From Flavobacteriales bacterium (GTDB lineage: Bacteria > Bacteroidota > Bacteroidia > Flavobacteriales > BACL11), in the NCBI GenBank assembly GCA_002697505.1, contig NZWA01000031.1, positions 1-13,373 on the forward strand: a stretch of DNA of 13,373 nucleotides. Reading direction: 5' to 3'. Positions 1-6,815 of the stretch are shown in pieces; the first letter of the stretch is position 1, and every line of letters begins with the position of its first letter. The notes below the pieces were generated by a model. That model searched no databases. It was not told the origin of the DNA and worked only from the letters and a program-made list of their open reading frames with translations. The translations under genes and the position numbers were made by a program.

Positions 1-222
1 ATTTACCTTTGGTTTTTCTTTCTTCTCACTATCATCACCCTTTGGACTTTCTTTATCATCTGATGATTGGTCTTTAGTTTTTACATACTGACCTTTATCA
101 GATTTAACATATACATCTGCATCATCTTTATCTTCTTGACCTTTCTTCTTGAAACGACCAAAACCGATTGATACATATCCATCGTCTTCTTTTTCTAATA
201 ATATACTTGATAGTTTAATCAT
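1..222 (-). CDS. Acidic/lysine-rich phage protein, N-terminal 74 residues (truncated by window edge)
   Basis: The frame is open from an ATG at 220-222 to the window edge, and the C-terminus lies outside. The ATG overlaps the TGA of the upstream 323-aa gene as ATGA, which suggests translational coupling. The protein begins MIKLSSILLEKEDDG, a short amphipathic N-terminus ending in L-L-E. This resembles the capsid-targeting sequences of T4 internal and core proteins. It continues with an IGFGRFKKKGQ stretch and then a highly charged Asp/Lys/Ser-rich tail that looks disordered. Its position after the portal, in the place where T4-like phages encode prohead core, protease and capsid genes, suggests a head, scaffold or core component. 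I do not recognise the family well enough to name it. Codon use matches the neighbours. Confidence 0.8.
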   Translation of the reverse strand, partial: MIKLSSILLEKEDDGYVSIGFGRFKKKGQEDKDDADVYVKSDKGQYVKTKDQSSDDKESPKGDDSEKKEKPKVN

Positions 223-1190
223 TGTAATTTTCCAACTTTATTAGCCAACTTGACTAATCTTTCTGATATTGAGTTCAATGCCTTATGAGTTGTTTTCCAA
301 TAAGAACTTGAATCTACATTTAGTTCATTCTTTAAACGAACATTAAAATCTATTTGTTTGGATAATGAGTTCAATGCGTTTTTAACTTCTCTCATTGAAC
401 GACCAATCTTTTGTTTTGGTGATAATGTTTCATCGTTTCTCCATGTGTGATAACGACCTTCATTTACACCCTCTTTCTTTTTCTTTTTACCTTTTTCTTC
501 ATAACCACTTGCGAATGCAGCTCTTCTCTGTGCATCACTTTTAAATCCTTCAATTTTTTTATCAATTTGTTTACCAAGAGTTGGTTGTACTCTTTGAACA
601 TCCTTAACTGCCTTCATTCCACCTTTAAGTATTTTTGCGATTCTAGCTTTTGCCTGTGATTTAGATGATGCATTAACAATAGTTTGTATAGTTTGACCAT
701 CTTTCTCAACTTTAACTGCAAACATTACTTCGTTAATCTGTTCAGTTTGGACTTCATTACTTAACTTTTCTTCTGAATCTAAGTAATGATATGCTTTTTG
801 TAAATATTCTTTTGATATGATTAGTTTTGATTGCCACCAATTAGGAAAATCTATTTCTTCAGATGAATCATCATATTTTTCTAATGCGTCATGAAGTTTT
901 TTACTATATTCCATTAACTCTAAAGTAGTTGACCTTAACATGTTTGGTTCATCATCTTGATGACCTATGTCTTTATCTTCATTTACTTTAGAATATCCAC
1001 TACCACTTGCAACTGAATCTCTTCTGTCCAATGGAACACCATCTACTGAACCTTTACCACTAAATGCTCTTGGTGTCATATATCCAGGTGTTGCCGCAGA
1101 AGTTGATACTTCTTCAATTTCTCTTTCTTGAAGTTCTTTACGAATTATTTTTTTGAGAAGTTCTTTAAGTTGTTTTTCTGATAGTGACAT
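219..1190 (-). CDS. Putative virion/prohead-associated protein, 323 aa
   Basis: The start ATG at 1188-1190 has an AAGGA Shine-Dalgarno and overlaps the end of the upstream 290-aa gene by 26 nt. Residues 1-22 form a Lys/Glu/Leu helix. Residues 30-75 are a low-complexity linker with a TPGYMTPRAF segment and GSGYSKVNE (63-71), which recurs in the 1907-aa protein. Residues 115-140 carry a PNWWQSK helix segment of a kind I recall from marine T4-like phage structural proteins. A small alpha/beta region follows an I-N-E (152-154). The block AQRRAAFASGYEEKGKKKKK (220-239) leads into V-N-E|G (242-245) and a helical C-terminal domain (246-323). There is no catalytic signature. The position after the portal suggests a head or core protein. 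The mosaic of linker-joined segments is the notable trait, and the function is unknown. Confidence 0.88.
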   Translation of the reverse strand: MSLSEKQLKELLKKIIRKELQEREIEEVSTSAATPGYMTPRAFSGKGSVDGVPLDRRDSVASGSGYSKVNEDKDIGHQDDEPNMLRSTTLELMEYSKKLHDALEKYDDSSEEIDFPNWWQSKLIISKEYLQKAYHYLDSEEKLSNEVQTEQINEVMFAVKVEKDGQTIQTIVNASSKSQAKARIAKILKGGMKAVKDVQRVQPTLGKQIDKKIEGFKSDAQRRAAFASGYEEKGKKKKKEGVNEGRYHTWRNDETLSPKQKIGRSMREVKNALNSLSKQIDFNVRLKNELNVDSSSYWKTTHKALNSISERLVKLANKVGKLQ

Positions 1191-2037
1191 CTTTTAATTC
1201 CTTAATTAACTCATAATATCTCATTAGTGAGATTATATTTTTATCTTTAACTACTTTTGATGGAACCAATGTGTCAATATGATTGATGGCCTCTTCTAAC
1301 TTAATACGAGTAATATCATCATCCACTTTAACTACATATTTTTTTAGAGTTGATTTAATTTTAACAATTTCACTATTAACAAACTCATTCAATGAATTAG
1401 TATTAGATAGATTATTAATATACTCTTTTAGTAAATCTTTTTGACTTTCGTTTAAAGATTTATATTTAGAATTAAATTTATCTACTAACAATTGATAAGT
1501 CAACAATCTTAGGTCTTTATCTTGTTCTGATAAGTTTTCCATTACTTTAGACTTACCTTTATCATTTTTAGGTTTTGAAGTGATATGTTCTACCAATGTA
1601 ATTGTACTATCTGTAGTTTCAATAGGATTTGGATTCTCAGATATACCAAACACTTTATATATTGAAGCAAATACTTTGAAATTTGGTAATCTTGTATTGA
1701 AGAAGTCTTTTACATTATAGTTTTCTTTAATTGTTTTAATTAAATTATACTTTTCGTTGTTTAATCTACGATTTGATAATCGTTGACGACTTGATATAAC
1801 AGCCTCAAGTAATTTAACTGCATGAGATTCTTGTGAATACTTTTTCTCAGTTATAATACGATAAAGTTCGTATTCTTTACCTAATTCTGTATTTTTATTA
1901 AAAAATTCTTTAAATATCTTAACGGCTGGTGAATTTTTCGTGTCATTCAACACATCAACCGTGATTTGACGACTTAATAATTCATATAGAATCGCCGTAT
2001 TTTTTATTTTGTTATGTTTAACATTTGAAATAGACAT
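1165..2037 (-). CDS. Hypothetical phage protein downstream of portal, 290 aa
   Basis: The ATG at 2035-2037 is preceded by GGAG at 2043-2046 with 5-nt spacing, so the start is well supported. The product is almost entirely helical by composition, rich in Lys, Asn, Glu, Ile and Leu, with no cysteine motif, signal peptide or membrane segment. The N-terminus (MSISNVKHNKIKNTAILYEL) runs into a helical domain to about residue 140. A short polar linker (about 141-168) follows, then a second helical region to the end. The gene sits between the portal and the 323-aa virion-type gene and overlaps the latter by 26 nt, so it is probably expressed with the head genes. I do not recognise the family. A core, chaperone or connector-associated role is possible from context only. 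Confidence 0.85.
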   Translation of the reverse strand: MSISNVKHNKIKNTAILYELLSRQITVDVLNDTKNSPAVKIFKEFFNKNTELGKEYELYRIITEKKYSQESHAVKLLEAVISSRQRLSNRRLNNEKYNLIKTIKENYNVKDFFNTRLPNFKVFASIYKVFGISENPNPIETTDSTITLVEHITSKPKNDKGKSKVMENLSEQDKDLRLLTYQLLVDKFNSKYKSLNESQKDLLKEYINNLSNTNSLNEFVNSEIVKIKSTLKKYVVKVDDDITRIKLEEAINHIDTLVPSKVVKDKNIISLMRYYELIKELKDVTIRKTT

Positions 2038-2108
2038 ATTTGCTCCAATATCCTTTTATACTACTCTAATAAATATAAAACTTTCAAGAAATGTGTATTT
2101 AATCTACA
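2038..2108 (-). other. Intergenic gap between portal and 290-aa gene
   Basis: This 71-nt gap is the longest spacer between firmly called genes. Read on the minus strand it holds a small inverted repeat just after the portal stop (GTGTA at 2109-2105 and TACAC at 2097-2093, 7-nt loop) with no following U-run. It also holds an AT-rich stretch and a TATAAAAG (2060-2053), two mismatches from the T4 late promoter consensus TATAAATA. That box lies too close to the Shine-Dalgarno (2046-2043) to be a convincing promoter for the next gene. I see no terminator. Confidence 0.4.
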
Positions 2109-3977
2109 CTATTTTTTAGTTTTATCCTCTTTATATTCATTGTATTCTTTACTGACCTCATCAATTTTCTTTTCTTCTGAGATTAATTCTGTTGCCCTAC
2201 TACCCATGGACTTCTTTAACGCATCATAATGTGCTAATGCCAGTGGTGATGTGAACTTACTTTTTTTATTTCTTGGTTTCAAGTCTTCTCTACCTAATGG
2301 GTTACGACCTCTCGCACCACTCTCTTTACCATATTTATTGGCTTCTTTAGGTCTTCCAGCACCTTCAAACCCACCTTCAGGTGAACCACCTTCATCTTTA
2401 AATACTGAACCAGATGAACTATCTTCATCAAATCCACCACCTGACTGCATGTCACTTGGTGTTCCAACTGATTCTCCACTATCTTTAGGGTCATTACCTT
2501 CTTGTTCAATTTGTTCATGTCTGAACTTATCTTTTTGGTCATCAATAATTTGTTTTCTGACTATATCCTTTTCCTCATCAGAGAAATTGAATATATTATC
2601 ATAAACCCATTCTGTAGGTAAGATTTTGTCACTTACCATATCACGAGCCAATGATACTTTTGAACTCCACAATTCTACTTTTTCTTGGTCATACATAGTT
2701 GATGGATTGGTTAGTTCTAAATCAAAATTGACCAATTCTTCATCTGTATATCCTTGTGAGTACAAATGTACTACTGCTATTTTTGTTAATTCTGAAATAA
2801 CAATTCTTTGAATTCTTTCAATGGTTCTTGCAAATCTTACATCTTCTGCTGCGAGTGTCGCTTTACCACCTACATTTTCATCAAATCCTAAGAATGCCTT
2901 TGGAACTCTTAGTGATGCCAACATTTTATTTTTTAAATATTCAATATCATCGGTTGAATCATAGTCCAATCCACCTAACTCATTGATTTCAGTTCCACTA
3001 TCTCCACCACGAACTGGTAAGAAAAAGTCTTCTGTTAAGTTTTGTATATTGTATTTTAAATTATACTCACCTGTATTCTCATCAAGGAAAGGTGTTTTCT
3101 TCATCTTATTGATGATTCTTTGCATATAATTATCAACTTCATTTGGTGGTATGTTACCAATGTCAATCTTGTAAACTCTCTTTGATGGTGCTCTCATGAT
3201 TCTGTGAATCAACATCGCATCTTCCATAAGAGTTAATTGTTTCCAAGTTTTACGAGCACTTTCCATCATTGATTTACCATAAGGTAAGAAGTTACTATCG
3301 TTGGTTAATCTGAAGTGAGCAACTTGGAAATTTTCAAACTCAATACTTTTTCCTTGACTCTGTGGATTATTTTGACCAAGATAAGGATGTGCTCCTTCAA
3401 TACTCTCTAAGTAGAACTTAGTATAGTAAGGATTCTCTGGGTCTTCTCCTTCTGCTCTTACAACTTCATAAGGTGAAAGTGGAATTACATTTGTAATACC
3501 ATATTTTTCACTAACATCTAAGTAAAGATAAAAGTCACCATACTTACACATATTACGAACCCAAGGCCATAATGTAAATTCAATATTCATAATATCATAA
3601 AATAAATTATGTAATATTTCTTTTATGTTTTCGTTATCGGATTGTATCTTTAATACATCACCATACTCAGATTTCATTGTTGATTCGTCTGAATATATGT
3701 CTAATGCACTTGATATAATACTATCACTATCCATTGACTCATAATCTTTGAATAATGCTAATCTTGCAGCCATCACTTGATGAACGGTTGAATAACCTGT
3801 ACCAACTAAATCTAAGTTGGAATGTAGTTTTGAATACCTATCAACTAAATGTGATTTTACTTGTGTTTGTATTTGGTCTGTATCAGCGATTTTTAATTTT
3901 CTACCACCGACATTTCTTACGATTACATTTGTACTAAATAATCTTCTTAATCTACCAAATAATGTTGTATCTGCCAT
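2109..3977 (-). CDS. 20: Portal vertex protein, T4 gp20-like, 622 aa
   Basis: This is the dodecameric portal at the unique capsid vertex, through which terminase pumps DNA and to which the tail connects. Hallmarks of the gp20 family are visible: a conserved N-terminal region, the block IHRIMRAPSKRVYKIDIGN (257-275), the block FLPVRGGDSGTEINELGG (319-336), an LRVPKAFLGF segment (356-365), and FARTIERIQRIVISEL (382-397). The ATG at 3975-3977 has a GAGG Shine-Dalgarno. The protein is about 100 residues longer than T4 gp20 (524 aa). The excess is a Gly/Ser/Asp/Glu-rich, probably disordered segment (about 485-575) followed by a short charged helical tail. The terminase gene ends 12 nt upstream. 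The tail sheath and tube genes that separate gp17 from gp20 in T4 are absent here. Confidence 0.96.
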   Translation of the reverse strand: MADTTLFGRLRRLFSTNVIVRNVGGRKLKIADTDQIQTQVKSHLVDRYSKLHSNLDLVGTGYSTVHQVMAARLALFKDYESMDSDSIISSALDIYSDESTMKSEYGDVLKIQSDNENIKEILHNLFYDIMNIEFTLWPWVRNMCKYGDFYLYLDVSEKYGITNVIPLSPYEVVRAEGEDPENPYYTKFYLESIEGAHPYLGQNNPQSQGKSIEFENFQVAHFRLTNDSNFLPYGKSMMESARKTWKQLTLMEDAMLIHRIMRAPSKRVYKIDIGNIPPNEVDNYMQRIINKMKKTPFLDENTGEYNLKYNIQNLTEDFFLPVRGGDSGTEINELGGLDYDSTDDIEYLKNKMLASLRVPKAFLGFDENVGGKATLAAEDVRFARTIERIQRIVISELTKIAVVHLYSQGYTDEELVNFDLELTNPSTMYDQEKVELWSSKVSLARDMVSDKILPTEWVYDNIFNFSDEEKDIVRKQIIDDQKDKFRHEQIEQEGNDPKDSGESVGTPSDMQSGGGFDEDSSSGSVFKDEGGSPEGGFEGAGRPKEANKYGKESGARGRNPLGREDLKPRNKKSKFTSPLALAHYDALKKSMGSRATELISEEKKIDEVSKEYNEYKEDKTKK

Positions 3978-3989
3978 TTTTTACCTCAC

Positions 3990-5561
3990 TTATAAGAGCC
4001 ACTCTAATGACTCTTTTTTCTTATCCTTACCTATGTCCCAATCCCACTCACCATTGTTATTATCGTTTGGTGTGTAAACTCCTTCTTGGTTCATCGCGGT
4101 TAAGGTTTTTTTTGTTAACTCAATACCTTCAGTTCGTAATCTTAATGCAGTATCACGAACCCATAATCCGATAGCAAATGACATAACTAAATCATCATTG
4201 TATCCTGCCATTGCCTCGGCTCTGTTATTAACATATACAAATGTCAATAACTCATCTATCAATCTATTAGAACGAACCACAACTGATTCATCTCTAAAGT
4301 ACTCTTCAAGTTTTGCAATAATTAATGGTCTGGTTTTCATTGTAGTACTGAATCCAGCCACCATATTTCTTTCAGATGTTCTAAATTTATTTGTTAATTG
4401 ATGTTGAACATCTACATATTTTAAATCTTTACTTGTATAAAATAGATTAGGATAATCCCTATCTATCACTTGTTGGATTGTTGCCCAACCAATATTATTG
4501 TTTTCTATAATTAGTAAGGCATCGTTATATTCTGTTGAAATACTCACTAACATGTTCCCAAAATCTTTGGTATTTATTCTACCTTTATATTCTGCTACTT
4601 GTTCTAATGATTCAACTTCAATTATATGAAATGCAGAATAGTCTGTACCATCTCCTCTACTAACATCAGCACATACCACATAGTTTTTTGTATAGTCTGG
4701 TGGTTCCCATATCCAACAATTACTATCAATACCTCGTTTTTCTAATGGGTCATTACAAGATTTTTTTCTTAAATTTTCTAATAATATTGGGTCAATTACA
4801 CCAGTACCTGATGTCAAAAAGTCACAATCACATTCTTGTGCTGCACCACTTGGCCCTAATAAAATATCTTGTTCTTTTCTCCAAGTATCATCCCTATCAG
4901 GATGTACTGACCAATGAAGTTTGATGAAGTTAAACATACCTCGTCCTTCTTCGGCTTCTACCCAAGTTTTGTGGAACCAATTACCTACACCATTAGGTGT
5001 TGATAATGCAATACATTGACCACCAGTTGTCAAAGTAGCTTGAGATGCAGTCCATATATCATCAATCTTATCAATAAATGCTGCCTCATCAAGTATTAAT
5101 AATGATAGAGCTTCTGAACGAGCAGCTTCAGGTCCTGATGATACTGCCTTAACTTGTGAACCATTGACATATCGTAATGATAATTTGTTATCCTCAACAC
5201 ATCTTTGTTTTAACCAACTTGGTAAGTTTGCATGCATCACACGAACCTTAGTAACTAAATTCTTTGCAACATCTTGTTTAGTTGCAATTACCAATATATT
5301 TTTATCTTGATGAAATGTCATCATCCACAATGCATAACCTGCAGTTAATGTGGATATACCCAACTGACGAGCCTTTAAAATAACATTCATACGATTATTC
5401 TCAAACTCTTCTATTGTCTTTTCTTGAAAATCATACAAATCAAAAGGTACTTTACCTTTGATTGGATGTTGTATCACACAATACTTTCTCAAAAAATACG
5501 CTGGGTCTTTTGCAGACTTAATATATTCTTGTTTAATTACTTGTTTAAGTTGTTCTGCCAT
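3990..5561 (-). CDS. 17: Terminase large subunit, T4 gp17-like, 523 aa
   Basis: This is the packaging motor ATPase and headful nuclease. The ATPase half shows a Walker A variant ARQLGIST (64-71), Walker B LLILDEAA (154-161, acidic pair D158/E159) and the coupling motif STPNG (187-191). The nuclease half has the expected RNase H-like acidic residues: D299 in VVCADVSRGDGTD, E353 in LLIIENNNIGW, and D456/D457 in YNDDLVMSF. The start ATG overlaps the TAA of the upstream 124-aa gene (TAATG), so translation is probably coupled; a Shine-Dalgarno is weak (GCAGGCGA about 10 nt upstream). Length is shorter than T4 gp17 (610 aa) but fits compact T4-like relatives. It lies directly upstream of the portal. 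No small terminase was recognised in the window. Confidence 0.97.
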   Translation of the reverse strand: MAEQLKQVIKQEYIKSAKDPAYFLRKYCVIQHPIKGKVPFDLYDFQEKTIEEFENNRMNVILKARQLGISTLTAGYALWMMTFHQDKNILVIATKQDVAKNLVTKVRVMHANLPSWLKQRCVEDNKLSLRYVNGSQVKAVSSGPEAARSEALSLLILDEAAFIDKIDDIWTASQATLTTGGQCIALSTPNGVGNWFHKTWVEAEEGRGMFNFIKLHWSVHPDRDDTWRKEQDILLGPSGAAQECDCDFLTSGTGVIDPILLENLRKKSCNDPLEKRGIDSNCWIWEPPDYTKNYVVCADVSRGDGTDYSAFHIIEVESLEQVAEYKGRINTKDFGNMLVSISTEYNDALLIIENNNIGWATIQQVIDRDYPNLFYTSKDLKYVDVQHQLTNKFRTSERNMVAGFSTTMKTRPLIIAKLEEYFRDESVVVRSNRLIDELLTFVYVNNRAEAMAGYNDDLVMSFAIGLWVRDTALRLRTEGIELTKKTLTAMNQEGVYTPNDNNNGEWDWDIGKDKKKESLEWLL

Positions 5562-5935
5562 TAGTTTAGTTCGCCTGCAAGTTTAACAGAAACCGAAGTC
5601 GCAGCAACACCATAAACAAACCATAACCATTTGTTTTCGTGCCACTTAGGTTTCACTACCTTAACCTTCTCTTTATACAAATTAATAGTTTCTTTTTGTA
5701 ATTGAAGTTGTTGTGTTCTGAAATCAATAATCAGAGAATCAGATTTTGAATTGTCTTCTAATAATTGGATTTGTTTTTCTAAGTCCAATACTAAAGATAC
5801 ATTCAAACTATCTTTTAACTCTAATTCTTTGATTTTATTAGTGAACCCAAGAACTTCCTCTTCTGAAAAGGTGTAAGTTTTTGAATCTTGCCCAAACAAT
5901 AAACCAAAAAATAGTATGTAAATAAAATATTTCAT
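5561..5935 (-). CDS. Small exported/membrane coiled-coil protein, 124 aa
   Basis: The N-terminus (MKYFIYILFFGLLFGQ) reads as a signal peptide or signal anchor with likely processing near residue 16. Residues 22-92 form a heptad-like helical region rich in Leu, Glu, Lys and Gln. Residues 103-119 (LWFVYGVAATSVSVKLA) are a hydrophobic, probable membrane segment near the C-terminus. This gives a sec-targeted, coiled-coil, membrane-anchored layout. The gene lies between the 95-aa coiled-coil protein and the terminase, whose ATG overlaps its TAA. The 17-nt leader is AT-only and lacks a Shine-Dalgarno. A spanin or other lysis-accessory role is a reasonable guess from topology and from the neighbouring membrane-proximal protein, but there is no sequence signature to prove it. 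Confidence 0.8.
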   Translation of the reverse strand: MKYFIYILFFGLLFGQDSKTYTFSEEEVLGFTNKIKELELKDSLNVSLVLDLEKQIQLLEDNSKSDSLIIDFRTQQLQLQKETINLYKEKVKVVKPKWHENKWLWFVYGVAATSVSVKLAGELN

Positions 5936-5952
5936 GTATATATAAATATATA
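5936..5952 (-). promoter_or_regulatory. AT-only leader without Shine-Dalgarno
   Basis: The spacer between the 95-aa stop and the 124-aa start is A/T only apart from one C before the ATG (one G on the plus strand). It is nearly self-complementary together with its flanks and has no purine-rich ribosome site, unlike most genes here. A minus-strand TATATATA lies one mismatch from the T4 late promoter consensus TATAAATA but directly abuts the ATG. The exact consensus TATAAATA occurs on the opposite strand (5941-5948). Its function is uncertain. Confidence 0.3.
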
Positions 5953-6240
5953 TTACTTACTAAATTTCTTCAAAAATTTTACTGCTTCATCAACATCGTC
6001 TGTTTTGACTGCTTCTTCTGCCTTTAAAATTTGTTTTTTAGTATTAGTTACTTTTCTTTTAAGAGTAGCTACTTCTTTTTTGTTTACTCTTTTTTTAGAT
6101 TCAAGTACTTCTACTTTTTTCTCAAGGTCTTTGACCTCTTCGTTTTTAACTTTAATTGCCTTATCTAATTTTTTGACTTCTTCTTTTTTCTTTCCACCAA
6201 AAAATAGATTTGTTATGAATCCGATTATTTTACCAATCAT
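5953..6240 (-). CDS. Small membrane-proximal coiled-coil protein, 95 aa
   Basis: The start at 6238-6240 is firm: an AAGGAGA Shine-Dalgarno (6247-6253) lies 6 nt upstream, and the ATG overlaps the stop of the 188-aa gene as TAATG. Residues 1-15 (MIGKIIGFITNLFFG) are hydrophobic or amphipathic, followed by a GKKK patch, which fits membrane attachment with a cytoplasmic or periplasmic basic border. Residues 16-75 are a dense Lys/Glu/Val heptad region typical of a long coiled coil, and the C-terminus is a short charged helix. Next to the signal-bearing 124-aa protein it could be half of a lysis or envelope-active pair (an inner-membrane, Rz-like layout). A scaffold or core-type coiled coil is an alternative. 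I recognise no family. Confidence 0.78.
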   Translation of the reverse strand: MIGKIIGFITNLFFGGKKKEEVKKLDKAIKVKNEEVKDLEKKVEVLESKKRVNKKEVATLKRKVTNTKKQILKAEEAVKTDDVDEAVKFLKKFSK

Positions 6241-6806
6241 TATTTGTCTCCTTGTATTTGTTTTTCAAATTGTTCTACTTTATCTTTTGCATCTTGTATA
6301 AATTTTCTGGCTTCAGTTATTTGGTTTTCAAATTCCTTTTCACCCATTTCCCACTTTTCAGCCTCTAATTCTGGTGTATTTACACCAACATTATTTAACC
6401 ATTCCTTCTTACCACCTGTAGTCTCAAATTCATCAATACTTTGTTCCAAATCTTTTAAATATGCTTTCTGATTATTCAACATTTTTAATTGTGCCCAATT
6501 ATCAAATTCACCTTTGATTCTTAGTTTGTTTTCTATATCTACTTGACAATCAAAACAATGTCCTTGTGTTCTCCAAAACTTATCATCAAGTTTTTTCTTC
6601 ATTGCCTTATCACACTTAGGACAAAACAAAGGCATTCTTACTGACTGCATTACCTCACTTAGTTCTGACTCTCTTGTTTTACCACCAAGGTTTTCTTGTT
6701 TTCCTTCGTATCCTACTTGAACATATTCCTTTTCATGTTCTCTTCCTGCCATTAAATCGGCCAAGGCCTTATTTTGTCTTTCTGCTTCTTTACTATATCC
6801 TGCCAT
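6240..6806 (-). CDS. Zinc-ribbon phage protein upstream of terminase, 188 aa
   Basis: The ATG at 6804-6806 has a GGGAG Shine-Dalgarno that lies on the stop codon of the 1907-aa gene. Residues 58-95 form a zinc ribbon: FCPKC (C62, C65) and CFDC (C84, C87), in the context MPLFCPKCDKAMKKKLDD followed by IENKLRIKGE. Residues 1-57 are polar. Residues 100-188 are helical and Glu/Lys-rich, with a probable coiled coil at 150-185. I recall similar MPLFCPKC proteins near packaging genes of marine phages as unnamed conserved proteins. The zinc ribbon plus coiled coil suggests nucleic-acid or protein binding. The position where T4 has gp16 makes a packaging-related role possible, but there is no small-terminase signature. 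Confidence 0.85.
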   Translation of the reverse strand: MAGYSKEAERQNKALADLMAGREHEKEYVQVGYEGKQENLGGKTRESELSEVMQSVRMPLFCPKCDKAMKKKLDDKFWRTQGHCFDCQVDIENKLRIKGEFDNWAQLKMLNNQKAYLKDLEQSIDEFETTGGKKEWLNNVGVNTPELEAEKWEMGEKEFENQITEARKFIQDAKDKVEQFEKQIQGDK

Positions 6807-6815
6807 TATAACTCC

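Noticed and set aside
475..500. Run of Lys codons (A-rich) in the 323-aa gene as a programmed frameshift site
   Set aside because: The downstream zero frame continues as a plausible conserved domain, and no alternative frame of useful length follows.
447..659. Plus-strand open frame encoding a very hydrophobic, membrane-like peptide
   Set aside because: It is antisense to the Lys/Glu-rich part of the 323-aa gene. AAA/GAA codons read backwards give Phe/Leu/Ser runs, and no ribosome site supports it.
2053..2060. TATAAAAG as a late promoter for the 290-aa gene
   Set aside because: A start about 10 nt downstream would fall at or inside the ribosome site, leaving no usable leader.
2093..2109. 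Inverted repeat GTGTA/TACAC after the portal stop as a terminator
   Set aside because: The stem is only 5 bp, the loop is 7 nt and no U-run follows. It is too weak for an intrinsic terminator.
2251..2604. Plus-strand frame of 117 codons rich in Pro and Ser, and a minus-strand frame at 2294-2545
   Set aside because: Both overlap the low-complexity C-terminus of the portal in other frames, where Gly/Ser/Asp codons suppress stops. The portal frame is the conserved one.
3755..4174. Several overlapping plus-strand frames across the portal and terminase junction
   Set aside because: They are shadows of two clearly identified genes, with no Shine-Dalgarno and no recognisable protein features.
5941..5948. 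Exact T4 late promoter box TATAAATA on the plus strand
   Set aside because: It points away from all genes in the window and lies in a simple AT repeat, so it is most likely coincidental. It is kept only as a note under the leader feature.
6005..6301. Plus-strand frame resembling a multi-span membrane protein
   Set aside because: It is the complement of the coiled-coil 95-aa gene, whose Lys/Glu/Val codons read in reverse as hydrophobic residues.
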